Positions 1 to 8,758 of a DNA stretch of 64,000 nt are shown here, one piece after another (position 1 is the stretch's first letter; every line of letters begins with the position of its first letter). The stretch lies in contig CAKOWI010000004.1 in the NCBI GenBank assembly GCA_934122275.1, positions 25,319-89,318 of the forward strand, in the 5' to 3' direction. This DNA comes from an uncultured Bacilli bacterium (GTDB lineage Bacteria; Bacillota_I; Bacilli_A; RF39; UBA660). The position numbers were made by a program, and so were the translations under genes. The notes below the pieces were generated by a model. The model was not told the origin of the DNA and searched no databases. It was given only the letters and a program-made list of their open reading frames with translations.

Positions 1-279
1 AGCTACTGGAAACTGTAATTTTAACTCATTAGGCATCTGTATTCTACCAGCTTTATATTCTTTATACTTATCATGTCTAAATGTCTTTCCTTTATCAAAT
101 GCAACAAGCATATATTCTGGTTTTTCTTCTGATTTTATCTTATTAATCATGTTAATAAAACCATATAATGCATTAGTTGGAAACCCTTTACTATTTTTCA
201 TAAAGTTTCCTGAGTAAGCAGTTGCATAATAACTTCTAAAAAGCAGGTTATTACCATCTACTAATATTACTTTTTTCAT
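1..279 (-). CDS. polA: DNA polymerase I-type 5'-3' exonuclease, N-terminal part (cut by window edge)
   Basis: Only the first 93 codons are in the window; the gene runs off the left edge. The start is the ATG at 277-279. The N-terminus reads MKKVILVDGNNLLFRSYYAT, followed by an ALYGF segment, then LVAFDKGKTFRHDKYKEYK and later a PNEL motif. This is the first metal-binding part of the FEN/PIN-like 5'-3' exonuclease domain of bacterial PolA: the VDGNNL aspartate and the AFDKG aspartate are active-site acidic residues. In the full enzyme this domain removes RNA primers and flaps. From this fragment I cannot tell full-length PolA from the stand-alone exonuclease paralogue that some Bacillota carry. 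Confidence 0.8.
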   Translation of the reverse strand, partial: MKKVILVDGNNLLFRSYYATAYSGNFMKNSKGFPTNALYGFINMINKIKSEEKPEYMLVAFDKGKTFRHDKYKEYKAGRIQMPNELKLQFPVA

Positions 280-339
280 TCTTATCACCATTACCATTAT
301 AGCATGCTATTATAAAAACTCTTTATATTAATTTAATTT

Positions 340-672
340 TTAAGTAATAATATTGTTTAACCATGCTTCATAGTATGACAATTGTTCTTTCGTATGAAAG
401 TAGTGTTCACCATTTTCAAGTATACATAGTTTACATTTAAAATAATTAGAGAAATCTTTAATGGTACTTTCTTTTTGAATTTTATCTTTATTTCCATATA
501 AAATATATGTTTCCTTATTCAAAGTAGTTATCTTATTACTTTTAACATATGAATAATAATCCCAATATATAGTTTGACCAAATGATGTTTTTATTTTTAT
601 TATATGCTTCTTTATTTTTTGGAGAGGAAGTTCATAAAAAAAATATATTTTGATATAGTAAGAACACTTTCT
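340..672 (-). pseudogene. Alpha/beta-hydrolase C-terminal relic
   Basis: An open frame of about 110 codons runs leftward from a stop at 673-675 with no ATG near its beginning; the only late start is the TTG at 520-522. The C-terminal half contains ILYGNKDKI and ENGEHYFHTKEQL. These match the acid-bearing loop and catalytic-histidine loop of small alpha/beta hydrolases. The GHSxG nucleophile elbow is not found upstream: 673-790 is broken by stops, although a different frame there reads MDKYLVIKNYLNSNKIKKVF. I read this as the tail of a decayed hydrolase. It could still be translated as a 60-residue peptide, but I see no reason to think that is functional. Confidence 0.6.
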
Positions 673-794
673 TTATCTTATTTGAATTCAAATAGTTTTT
701 TATTACTAAATACTTATCCATATTTTATTAACTCCACAAATTACTATTTATAAAGTAAGTAGTGATTATATACATACTTACAATTTTATATATT

Positions 795-3344
795 CTAATC
801 TTTAAACCATTTCACTAGTAATGGCTTAATTAATTCGTAAATAAAAATTGCCATAAAGTTTATTGTAAATACTACTAATATCAAACTAATATTTATTGAT
901 GTTATACTTATTAATTTTCTAACTGGTGTAATAAACACTATGAGTTCAATTAAAAGTACCAATAATAATCCGTAGTTCATTGCTTTATTAGAAAATAGAC
1001 CTTGTTTAACAACTGACCCTTTTAAATTTCTACAAGATATAGAATAAACTATCTCTTGAACTACCATTGAAAGAAGTGCTAAAGACTTAGCTATTTCTTG
1101 TCCATACATTTTTAAACTAATAAAGTAAGTAAGAACTACAAATATAGTTTCAATTATAGCTGAAGATGCGATACATGATTTTATAAATGGGGTAAATAAT
1201 GGTTTATTAATACCTCTTGGCTTTTTATTCATTATGTCATCTTCGCTCTTTTCAAAAGATAAACATATACTAGGAATAGAATCAGTTACCAAATCAATAA
1301 ATAAAATATAAATTGGTAATAAAATGGTTGTTTTAGTAAGTAGTCCTATAATAATAGTAAATATTTCAGCAAAATTACTTGATAATGAAAATACAATATT
1401 ATTTCTAATGTTATTATATATTCTTCTTCCTTCCTCAACTGCTACAACTATTGTTGAAAAAGAATCGTCCATTAAGACTATGTCTGATGCGGACTTTGTA
1501 ACATCAGTACCAGTAATACCCATTCCAACACCAACATGAGCATCTTTAATAGCAGGAGCATCATTTACTCCATCTCCAGTCATTGCTACAATTTTTCCGC
1601 TATTTTGAAGTGCAAAAACAATTCTTTCTTTATGAACTGGATTTACTCTTGCATACACAGAATACCTTTTAACGATATTTTTTAGTTCTTTATCATTATA
1701 TTTATCAAGTTCACTTCCAAGTATTGCTTCATCATCATTATCTATAATTCCAACATCTTTTGCAATAGCAGTTGCTGTATCTATAGAGTCCCCTGTAATC
1801 ATGATAGGTCTAATACCTGCATTTTTACATAAAAGAACACTTTTCTTAACACTTTCTCTTGGTGGATCTATCATTCCTAAAATACCAGCAAAAAATAAAT
1901 TATTTTCTTCTTTTTCTAACTCTTTAATATTTTTTGGCACATAGTCTAATTTTTTATAAGCAAATCCTAAAGTTCTTAAGGCTTTTTTAGAAAGATTCTT
2001 AACTTTATCTAAAACCTCTTGTTTTTCAGTCTTAGATAGATTTACTTTTTCAATTAAAGAGTCCATACTACCCTTGCACAAAATATATACATCATTATCA
2101 ATTTTATTTAAAGTAGTAAACATCTTTCTATCACTATCAAAAGGTATATCTAATAGTCTTTCACATTTCTTCCTCAATTTAAGTGGGTCAATCTTTTTAT
2201 TATATAGATAATCATATAAACAAGTTTCTGTTGGATCTCCTATATATTTATCCTTATAAATAAGACCATCATTACAAAGAGCACATATATAATTAAGCTT
2301 TTTTTCATCTATTACATATTCATCCTTAACAGTCATTTTATTTTGAGTTATAGTACCAGTCTTATCAGAACAAATAATATCAATTGCTCCAAGTGTTTCT
2401 ACTGCTTGTATTTGTTTTACTACTGTTTTCTTTTTGGCTAAATTAGATATTCCAACAGATAATGTTATTGTAATTACAGTTGGTAGTCCTTCAGGAATAG
2501 CTGCTACTGCTAGTGATGAACATAACATTATAATTTCTAATATTGTATATTTATTAATTAATGCCAAAATAAATATAAAAATTAAAACAATAAATACTAT
2601 AAATGTTATTTTTTTAGAAAGTTCTTTTATTTTTAATTGTAATGGAGTTTCTATTCTATCAATTTCATTTAATGATGACGCAATTTTACCTATCTCAGTA
2701 TTTTTTCCTGTACTTATAACTATACCAGTACATTTTCCATTAGTAATGTTTGTTCCTAAAAATAACATATTTTTTTGTTCTTGAAGAATTAAGTTTTCTT
2801 TTAAAACATCTGAACTTTTTTGAACTGGAACACTTTCTCCAGTTAGTGCCGATTCATCTACTTTTAAACTTTCACATGAAAGTATTCTAATATCAGCAGG
2901 AACAGTTTCTCCGGATTCTAAATATATTATATCTCCCAGAACTAATTCTTTGGTGTTTATTACTATTATTTTGTCGTTCCTTTTAACTTTACAAGTGCTG
3001 GTTTCATATTTTTTTAAGTCTTTTAATATTAAAGCAGCTTTTTCTTCTTGTATAAATGAGGCAATAGCATTTATAAAAACTACAAAAAGAATAACAATAG
3101 TATCTGTATATTCATGAGAATAAAAATATCCATAAAAATATAAAAGTAATGCAACTACTAATAATATGATAATCATAGTATCGTTAAATTGCTTTAAAAA
3201 TCTTAAAATCCATGGTGTTCTCTTTTTATTTAGAATGATATTTTGCCCATAATCATTTAATCTTTTCTTAACTTCTTTACTATCTAATCCATTGATATTA
3301 CTATTTAAAGTTTTAAATATTTCTTCTTCTTTTTTAGAATACAC
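795..3344 (-). CDS. P-type Ca2+-transporting ATPase (P2 family)
   Basis: An 849-residue cation pump of usual family length that uses ATP to move Ca2+ (possibly another divalent cation) across the membrane. Motifs are in the canonical order: an N-terminal cation-ATPase domain, TGES of the actuator domain near residue 166, PEGLP in the ion-binding helix near 285, the phosphorylation site CSDKTGT with Asp near 326, and TGDGVNDAPA of the hinge near 590. A C-terminal block of about six membrane helices follows. The PEGLP motif and C-terminal helices place it with the SERCA/PMCA-like group rather than the heavy-metal P1B group, and no CPx or HMA motif is present. The start is GTG at 3342-3344, preceded by GGAG about ten bases upstream. 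It appears to be its own unit. Confidence 0.9.
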   Translation of the reverse strand: MYSKKEEEIFKTLNSNINGLDSKEVKKRLNDYGQNIILNKKRTPWILRFLKQFNDTMIIILLVVALLLYFYGYFYSHEYTDTIVILFVVFINAIASFIQEEKAALILKDLKKYETSTCKVKRNDKIIVINTKELVLGDIIYLESGETVPADIRILSCESLKVDESALTGESVPVQKSSDVLKENLILQEQKNMLFLGTNITNGKCTGIVISTGKNTEIGKIASSLNEIDRIETPLQLKIKELSKKITFIVFIVLIFIFILALINKYTILEIIMLCSSLAVAAIPEGLPTVITITLSVGISNLAKKKTVVKQIQAVETLGAIDIICSDKTGTITQNKMTVKDEYVIDEKKLNYICALCNDGLIYKDKYIGDPTETCLYDYLYNKKIDPLKLRKKCERLLDIPFDSDRKMFTTLNKIDNDVYILCKGSMDSLIEKVNLSKTEKQEVLDKVKNLSKKALRTLGFAYKKLDYVPKNIKELEKEENNLFFAGILGMIDPPRESVKKSVLLCKNAGIRPIMITGDSIDTATAIAKDVGIIDNDDEAILGSELDKYNDKELKNIVKRYSVYARVNPVHKERIVFALQNSGKIVAMTGDGVNDAPAIKDAHVGVGMGITGTDVTKSASDIVLMDDSFSTIVVAVEEGRRIYNNIRNNIVFSLSSNFAEIFTIIIGLLTKTTILLPIYILFIDLVTDSIPSICLSFEKSEDDIMNKKPRGINKPLFTPFIKSCIASSAIIETIFVVLTYFISLKMYGQEIAKSLALLSMVVQEIVYSISCRNLKGSVVKQGLFSNKAMNYGLLLVLLIELIVFITPVRKLISITSINISLILVVFTINFMAIFIYELIKPLLVKWFKD

Positions 3345-3401
3345 TTTTCTATCATCTCCATTTTACTATTTTGAAACTAATTACTAAATTGTAATTTGCA
3401 A

Positions 3402-3617
3402 TTACTTTTTACCTATTCTTGTTAAAAAACGTGCTCCATATTCAATAGCTAAAACGAACAGATAAAATCCTAGCCATATAGCCAAACTTATTAATTTTAC
3501 ATCTGCTGTATTTTCTGCTCCACTTCCATCGACTTTTCTAAAAAATAAAAATACACTAATACTTAAAAACAAGATAAACTGAATTACTTGAAACATTCTC
3601 CATTTTTTATTTTTCAT
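3402..3617 (-). CDS. Small two-helix membrane protein
   Basis: About 71 residues, not recognised. Two hydrophobic stretches (roughly residues 10-28 and 44-64) are separated by a short polar loop containing KVDGSGAENTADVK. The chain ends in RFLTRIGKK, so a positive cytoplasmic tail is likely. The start chosen is the ATG at 3615-3617, which follows AAGAG with normal spacing; a TTG six codons earlier lacks a good ribosome site. It lies a few bases downstream of another two-helix protein and is probably co-transcribed with it. Confidence 0.55.
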   Translation of the reverse strand: MKNKKWRMFQVIQFILFLSISVFLFFRKVDGSGAENTADVKLISLAIWLGFYLFVLAIEYGARFLTRIGKK

Positions 3618-3638
3618 TCTATATCTCTTCAACAAATA

Positions 3639-3845
3639 CTATTTTTCTTTTTCTTCATTATTTTTAGACATATATGCTACAGTCAAAACAATGCCAACAA
3701 GGTTGGATCCAATAGATAATCCAAGTAGAATACCACTACTGAAATTACCAAAATCACTTGTTTCATTTCTACACAAATATATATATACTAAATATAACAA
3801 GTTTCCTAATATAATTAATAATGTTCCTGTTTTTAACTTTTTCAT
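3639..3845 (-). CDS. Small two-helix membrane protein
   Basis: A 68-residue protein of unknown function. Hydrophobic segments near residues 8-25 and 38-60 flank a loop with CRNETSDFGNFSSG, and the tail is very acidic/basic (KNNEEKEK). The start is taken as the ATG at 3843-3845, preceded by GAGG at a good distance. The ATG six codons upstream (3861-3863) has no such site and sits inside the end of the neighbouring frameshifted ORF. Together with the next gene it forms a pair of tiny membrane proteins. Confidence 0.55.
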   Translation of the reverse strand: MKKLKTGTLLIILGNLLYLVYIYLCRNETSDFGNFSSGILLGLSIGSNLVGIVLTVAYMSKNNEEKEK

Positions 3846-3859
3846 AAAATACCTCACTT

Positions 3860-4041
3860 TCATTTAAACTTCAAACATTTTTTAAGAACTTTTTTTAATA
3901 CTAATATTGCTTTTGCAGAATTAGTTATAGACATTGTTACTAACTCATATCCATCTTCTAACATTTCATTTAATTTTTCTTCCACTTTTTTGCAATGATA
4001 TCGGCTTTTGGAGCATATCCTATAACAACAGTTTTATACAT
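3860..4041 (-). pseudogene. Frameshifted small ORF (DUF4177-like pattern)
   Basis: A strong ribosome site (GGAGG at 4051-4055) precedes ATG 4039-4041, and the frame starts MYKTVVIGYAPKADIIAKK, but it stops after 23 codons. Adding one A to the A-run after GCA opens a second frame (KVEEKLNEMLEDGYELVTM, then TNSAKAILVLKKVLKKC) that runs to the TGA at 3860-3862. The joined product would be about 60 residues with the pattern of short DUF4177-like proteins (beta strand, helix, 'eGyelv' strand, strand). Either one base was lost in a homopolymer or there is an assembly error. The family assignment is tentative. Confidence 0.5.
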
Positions 4042-4148
4042 TTTTTTGCACCTCCATTTATCATTCTTGGTTTAATATCTCTGTATATATTATATCATAT
4101 CAAAATGATTTAACCACATAAAAAATACTTAGAGTTTATTCTAAGTAT

Positions 4149-4675
4149 TTATACACTTCCAGTTATTATACTATTTAACGATCTTTTATATAGCTCTATA
4201 ATACTAGCTTTTTTAACGTCTTTCTTTACAGTTAGCTCTACTTTACTAATTACTTTATTACCATCTTTTAATTTTAATATACCTACTGTTTCTCCCTTTT
4301 TTATTGGCAGTTTTAATTTATTTAATTCTATTTCATAGTTTAGAGCATTTTTTTCTTCACCCTTTTCTACTAATATGCTAACATCTTTTTTTGGTACTAT
4401 TTTTACCACTTCATCTTTAGATTTTAGTACGTTCTTTTTTGATACTATTTCTCCTTTTTTTACCTCTACTTGCATCTCATAAGAGTTAAAGCCATAATCA
4501 AGTAAGGTCATCATATTACTATTTCTTGTTTTACTATCACTAGCTCCCATTATAGTACCAATTAATCTCATGTCATTTTTATATGCAGTTGCTGTTAAGC
4601 AATATCCTGCTTCTTTAGTATATCCTGTTTTTAATCCATCTGCACCATCATAAGTTTTTATGAGTTTATTTGTAT
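4149..4675 (-). pseudogene. dacF: 3' half of interrupted D-Ala-D-Ala carboxypeptidase
   Basis: Reading leftward from the 11-bp core at 4665-4675, the frame gives TNKLIKTYDGADGLKTGYTK and continues to the stop at 4149. It contains the KTG active-site motif (DGLKTGYT) of class A low-molecular-weight penicillin-binding proteins, then GYCLTATA and the C-terminal beta domain of DacA/DacF-type enzymes (GTIMGASDSKTRN, LLDYGF). The SxxK and SxN motifs are missing because they lie in the other half at 8776-9477. Rejoining the halves at the shared core keeps frame and gives about 401 residues, normal for DacF. A 140-residue frame from an internal ATG at 4569-4571 could be translated but would lack every catalytic motif. 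Confidence 0.9.
4665..4675. repeat. Left att core (11-bp direct repeat)
   Basis: TTTATTTGTAT on the plus strand, identical to 8788-8798. It lies exactly where the dacF-type reading frame breaks, so it marks one end of the inserted element. The serine-recombinase crossover should lie within or next to it. Confidence 0.85.
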
Positions 4676-4683
4676 GTGAATAT

Positions 4684-4697
4684 TGCTATAGTAAAAA
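4684..4697. repeat. attP arm, left copy of 14-bp inverted repeat
   Basis: TGCTATAGTAAAAA, an exact reverse complement of 8759-8772. It lies 8 bp inside the left core. In the circular form the two arms would be 34 bp apart around the core, giving a near-symmetric recombinase binding site. Confidence 0.8.
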
Positions 4698-4769
4698 GGT
4701 ATCACTTCTTTAGAAAAGAATATCTTGATTTTAACATTAAATCAAACCAACAAACAAAGAAATTGTAAT

Positions 4770-5267
4770 TTATTGTTTTCCTTCCTCTTTTCTAACTTCG
4801 TTCATCATATCTTCTAATGCATTAAGGAAATCTCCGGTTATAACATATGGTCTGGTATATGCATCTAAAACTATACCAATACATTTTTCATTATTCCTAG
4901 CAAACTTTATACAATCATCTAATGGTAAATTGATCCATGAAAAGTTTTTACTATATTCTTCTGTAGCTTCTTCAATACTAGAAAAAACTGGGAAAAACAA
5001 ATTATCAGAATCTGGTCCATTTTTTAACCAATCTGGTTTCATCTTCATAGAATTTTTTAATGATATATTATCACCAACTTTTGAAATTTTTAATGCTCCA
5101 ATATCTTCTTTAGATATATTTAAATTCATTGGTACATATAAGTCTGAATCTATCATACATGCAAATAATGGACTAAGATTTTCTATTGTCTGGTTTTCTA
5201 AAAATCTATCTCTTAAAGCTCTTAATACTTTTCCATTTTTTAATGTCTCTTTATCTACTTTTACCAT
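4770..5267 (-). CDS. SseB-domain protein (element cargo)
   Basis: A 165-residue protein resembling the SseB N-terminal domain family: SDLYVPMNL near residue 45, then LFFPVFSSIEEATEEY near 95, a LPLDDCIKFA segment, and GIVLDAYTRPYVITGDFL near the end. These beta-strand and loop patterns are typical of SseB-like proteins, which have no established single activity (SseB itself is a type III secretion chaperone; most homologues are uncharacterised). The start is the ATG at 5265-5267, nine bases after AGGAGG; two earlier ATGs abut or precede that site. It is the last gene of the element before the left core and is likely cargo. Confidence 0.6.
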   Translation of the reverse strand: MVKVDKETLKNGKVLRALRDRFLENQTIENLSPLFACMIDSDLYVPMNLNISKEDIGALKISKVGDNISLKNSMKMKPDWLKNGPDSDNLFFPVFSSIEEATEEYSKNFSWINLPLDDCIKFARNNEKCIGIVLDAYTRPYVITGDFLNALEDMMNEVRKEEGKQ

Positions 5268-5447
5268 AATGATCATCCTCCTATTTATTTCATTCAACTT
5301 TTTTAATTAATAAACTACTATTTCTAATACATATAATTATATCACATAAAAATACTCAGAATTAATATTCCAAGCATTTTTTTATTAGATTTAACATTTT
5401 CTAATATTTAAAAAAAACAATGTAAATTATCACACTGTTTAATGCAA

Positions 5448-6893
5448 TTATTTTTTGAATTTATATTTAGTTGGAGCAGAATGTTCAATTAAATTTGAAT
5501 CTAATAGTAAAGCAACTATTTCTGATGCCCTAGATTTTTTTACATTAAATATTTCAGCAACATCTTCCCTTTTAAAATCATATTGATAACTAAATTTATC
5601 AAACAATTTTTGAATTTTATCATGAGTATTTTTAGTCACATTTACTGGAAGATTCTTATGCAATCTAATAACAAAGTAATCTTCATCGCTAACAATATTT
5701 CCGCTCGTAACCGGACTTTTTTCATTCGTAACCGGACTTTTATTTATATAATTTTTGTTTGGAAATATTACTTTAAATGAAGAAACATCAGAATTAAATA
5801 TTGGTTTGACATCATAATCGTTATATGATTCAACTATTCTAGTTAATCCACTTCCTCTACGTTCCATAAAATGTAACCTATTAAATATATCTGAGATAAC
5901 CCTATTTCTTCTCATTGATGAAATTTTAGTTATATCTAAATTTTGAACAAAACTACCATCAATCATTCCACCAGGCGATGTTATTTCTAATCTATTATCA
6001 TATATATCTATATGAATCTCAGAACCTACTATTTGATAATCCCTATGAATAATAGCATTAACAATAGCTTCACGGATTGCTCTAACCGGATAATCTTCTA
6101 CTTCTATTCTTTTCATACCTTTTATTTTCCAGCCCATTCTAGAATGGTTTTTAATAAATATTTCAGCATTTTCTAAAAGTGAAATAATACTTCCATTATA
6201 TTCTTTATCATCAATGGCATCTCCATCAATAGAGCCCTTAACTAAGCCTTTCCACCTAGTACAAAATATTCTTGATTGAATTAATAGACCTTGATCTGAT
6301 AAAAGCAAACCTGCATTTGTAACTTTTTTATCCTTCGTTATTAATTCTAATGATATATAATCCTTATCTTTATTTAACTCTTTTCCAGTTTCATTTTTTA
6401 GTGAAGCATTCAATAAAGTGAAACTTACATTGGAAACATCATACTTACTTGGTAATTCATCAAATGTTGTGTTCTGACCTTTTAAAATTAATCCATCCAA
6501 TATATGTTTAGGAGCTGATATTGATTGATTTCCAGCTCTAACAAAAGCCTCTTTTCTTCCCTCACCATTATAATAATAAGGAGTTCTAGGTCCATCTCCT
6601 ACTTTTACTTCCATAAAATCCTTATTATTTTCTTTAAAAGTTTTTAATTCATACCTTGGGAGCGGAGTTATTTTATCATTTATTAATTCAGATACTTTTT
6701 CTGAATCTTTAACTATATCGTCCAAGCCAACTGGTTTTCTGTCCACATCTCTTATACCAAATAGTAATATTCCGCCATTTGAATTAGCAAATGCAGAAAC
6801 TGATTTAAGCCAGCTTCTAGATTTATTATATTCAACTTTTTCTTTAAACTCTATATTGCTGCTTTCAACTTTTTCATAATCTTTTAATTGCAT
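5448..6893 (-). CDS. AlbA_2 (Schlafen-type) DNA-binding / ATP-binding protein
   Basis: A 481-residue protein with an N-terminal AlbA_2 domain: ESSNIEFKEKV, FANSNGGILLFGI near residue 40, and AFVRAGNQS near 115. A GHKL-type ATPase-like region follows (REAIVNAIIHRDY near 275, DNRLEITSPGG, RRGSGLTRI near 345). The C-terminal ~80 residues look like a winged helix (EDVAEIFNVKKSRASEIVALL). Proteins of this layout are usually annotated as putative transcriptional regulators; AlbA_2 domains also occur in antiviral and RNA-cleaving Schlafen-type proteins. The linker near residue 390 contains KSPVTNEKSPVT, a local repeat also visible in the DNA. Role here unknown: regulator or defence cargo. Carried inside the element. 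Confidence 0.75.
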   Translation of the reverse strand: MQLKDYEKVESSNIEFKEKVEYNKSRSWLKSVSAFANSNGGILLFGIRDVDRKPVGLDDIVKDSEKVSELINDKITPLPRYELKTFKENNKDFMEVKVGDGPRTPYYYNGEGRKEAFVRAGNQSISAPKHILDGLILKGQNTTFDELPSKYDVSNVSFTLLNASLKNETGKELNKDKDYISLELITKDKKVTNAGLLLSDQGLLIQSRIFCTRWKGLVKGSIDGDAIDDKEYNGSIISLLENAEIFIKNHSRMGWKIKGMKRIEVEDYPVRAIREAIVNAIIHRDYQIVGSEIHIDIYDNRLEITSPGGMIDGSFVQNLDITKISSMRRNRVISDIFNRLHFMERRGSGLTRIVESYNDYDVKPIFNSDVSSFKVIFPNKNYINKSPVTNEKSPVTSGNIVSDEDYFVIRLHKNLPVNVTKNTHDKIQKLFDKFSYQYDFKREDVAEIFNVKKSRASEIVALLLDSNLIEHSAPTKYKFKK

Positions 6894-7022
6894 ATGATAC
6901 CTCCATCGGCATTATTTATTATACTCAGTTTTTTAACTTCTTTTGTCGATATATGTTTAATTAATTAAATTACCATACAAAACTGGATTTTTCTACAAAT
7001 AACAGCAAAAAAATCCAATTCC

Positions 7023-7034
7023 AACCGGACTTTT
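7023..7034. repeat. AACCGGACTTTT motif, intergenic copy
   Basis: AACCGGACTTTT occurs here, between the recombinase stop and the AlbA_2 gene, and twice more inside the AlbA_2 gene (5709-5720 and 5730-5741, 21 bp apart). A CCGG-containing 12-mer is rare in this AT-rich DNA. Confidence 0.5.
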
Positions 7035-7048
7035 TTAGATAATGATTA

Positions 7049-8479
7049 TTAAAATATAACATCATCTATAACAACTTTATTTCCTTCCTTTCTTACTTTT
7101 ATTTCTTTAACGAATCTTTCTAGAAACATCTTTTTTTCATGATTGTTTAAATGAATAAAATTATTTTTTAAATTAACTATAACTTCTTTAATAATCTCTT
7201 CATTAGTTAAATCTTCTTCATTTGAATATTTATTAATTTTATCTAATTCATTATTTAATACTTCTAATTTAGAATCAATTACACTTTTTATTTCTTTAAA
7301 AGTATCGTAATCAATTTCATCACTACTAAATAATTCTGTCATATCTTTTTTCTTTTTATTTAATTTTTCTATTTGTTCTTGTAAATCTAAAGTATCATTA
7401 TTTTCTATTATCTTTTTTTCTTTCTTTAAAATACTTTTGTCAAATTCTAAATCTTCAATATTTTCTAAATAATTAATAAAAGCATTTTCTATTTTTATAT
7501 GAGAAAATCCTGGAGCATTACAGCTATTATTGTTATGCCCATTACACTGATAAGTAATATATTTTTTGCCACTTTGAAGTTGTTGCCTAGCATGATATTT
7601 CCCTCCACATAAACTACATCTTAAAACTCTAAAATAATAGGTATCATCAGAAGAATATTTCTTATTATGAAATTTCTTTCTTTTCTTCATCAAATTGCTA
7701 ACACTATTAAATAAGTCTTCAGAAAGTATTGGCGTTATGTTTTTACCACTTACTTCAAAGCCATTTTTCCTTCCTACTCCATACCTTACATTGCCAATAT
7801 AAAGAGGATTAGTAAGTATTGAATAAATAGTTGACTGATTCCAATGTCCTCCTCTTTTCGTTGGTACATTTAAGTCTTTTAACTTTTTAGCAATTTTAAC
7901 CATAGATTCACCATCTAAATACCAATTAAATATTTTCTTAACATAAATTGCTTCGTTTTTATTAACTTTAAGCTTTCCTTTGCCAACTAAATAATCATAA
8001 CCAAAAACGCCATTACAATTAGTATAATTACCTTCTTTAGTTTTTTGTTCATATCCAAAAGTAACTCTTTCTGCTAAATTTTCTCTTTCAAATTCTGCAA
8101 ATATTCCAATAATCTTAACAAACATTCTTCCAACAGCATTTGAAGTATCTATTTTCTCTGTTTGAGAGTTAAAAGTACAATTATGACTATCAAACAATTC
8201 TATTAAATAAATAAGGTCTTTAACGCTTCTAGTAAGTCTATCTAGTTTGTATATTAGAACGTTTTCTATTTTTCCTTTCTTTACATCTTCAAGTAGTCTT
8301 GATACTTCTTTTCTGTCAGTTAAATTTTTACCACTTATACCATCATCAACATAATAATCTACTATATTCCAATCGTTACTCTCTGCATATCTAGTTAATT
8401 TATCTTTTTGAGCATGAATACTAAATCCAACGGTCGCTTGTTCTTCAGTAGACACCCGTATGTAGATTGCTGTTCGCAT
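7049..8479 (-). CDS. Large serine recombinase / integrase
   Basis: A 476-residue site-specific recombinase. The N-terminal resolvase domain begins RTAIYIRVSTEEQ, where the Ser of RVS is the nucleophile. It continues with YVDDGISGKNLTDR and KLDRLTRSVKDL, which carries catalytic arginines. A recombinase domain follows (GVFGYDY ... TNPLYIGNVRYG), then a zinc beta-ribbon (CSLCGGKYH ... YQCNGHNNNSCN) and a C-terminal coiled coil rich in Lys and Glu. This is the layout of phage/ICE large serine integrases, which join attP and attB with a 2-bp crossover. It is encoded near the right end of the element whose ends match such sites, so it very probably moved the element. The start ATG is nine bases after the stop of the 37-aa ORF, and its ribosome site AAGGAG lies inside that ORF. 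Confidence 0.93.
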   Translation of the reverse strand: MRTAIYIRVSTEEQATVGFSIHAQKDKLTRYAESNDWNIVDYYVDDGISGKNLTDRKEVSRLLEDVKKGKIENVLIYKLDRLTRSVKDLIYLIELFDSHNCTFNSQTEKIDTSNAVGRMFVKIIGIFAEFERENLAERVTFGYEQKTKEGNYTNCNGVFGYDYLVGKGKLKVNKNEAIYVKKIFNWYLDGESMVKIAKKLKDLNVPTKRGGHWNQSTIYSILTNPLYIGNVRYGVGRKNGFEVSGKNITPILSEDLFNSVSNLMKKRKKFHNKKYSSDDTYYFRVLRCSLCGGKYHARQQLQSGKKYITYQCNGHNNNSCNAPGFSHIKIENAFINYLENIEDLEFDKSILKKEKKIIENNDTLDLQEQIEKLNKKKKDMTELFSSDEIDYDTFKEIKSVIDSKLEVLNNELDKINKYSNEEDLTNEEIIKEVIVNLKNNFIHLNNHEKKMFLERFVKEIKVRKEGNKVVIDDVIF

Positions 8480-8488
8480 AAGTTAATA

Positions 8489-8602
8489 TTACTCCTTATC
8501 CGTAGAAGTAATACCCTTCCTTTCACTTAAAATTTTCGGAACACTAGTACTTAAGAAAAACTTCATAATCTCGATGGCTTTGTTTTTAGATAAACAAGTC
8601 AT
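8489..8602 (-). CDS. 37-aa ORF coupled to the recombinase
   Basis: A small ORF beginning MTCLSKNKAIEIMKFFLSTS and ending with TDKE. It has a near-perfect ribosome site (AGGAGGG, six bases before ATG 8600-8602), much stronger than most genes here, and its stop TAA is nine bases before the recombinase ATG. The sequence predicts one amphipathic helix followed by SVPKIL and a basic stretch. I do not recognise a named family. Its position suggests a co-translated accessory factor for the integrase, for example a directionality or regulatory peptide; that is inference from context only. Confidence 0.65.
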   Translation of the reverse strand: MTCLSKNKAIEIMKFFLSTSVPKILSERKGITSTDKE

Positions 8603-8758
8603 TATCTGCCCTCCTTTTTTCTTATTCATTCATCTAATTATACGGGTTAGTTTTTCAAATATTCCAAGACACTATAGTAATATTCACTTACAAACAAATT
8701 TATTTCGTATGTTAGTTTTTAATAAAGCCTTTATTTATAAATAAAAAACTATAGTAAT

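Noticed and set aside
1324..1539. 71-codon plus-strand ORF opposite the Ca2+ ATPase gene
   Set aside because: Antisense shadow of a well-supported gene; no ribosome site and no recognisable protein.
5448..6893. AlbA_2/ATPase gene as a complete toxin or Schlafen nuclease
   Set aside because: No Schlafen core nuclease motif could be identified; only the AlbA_2 fold and ATPase-like region are supported.
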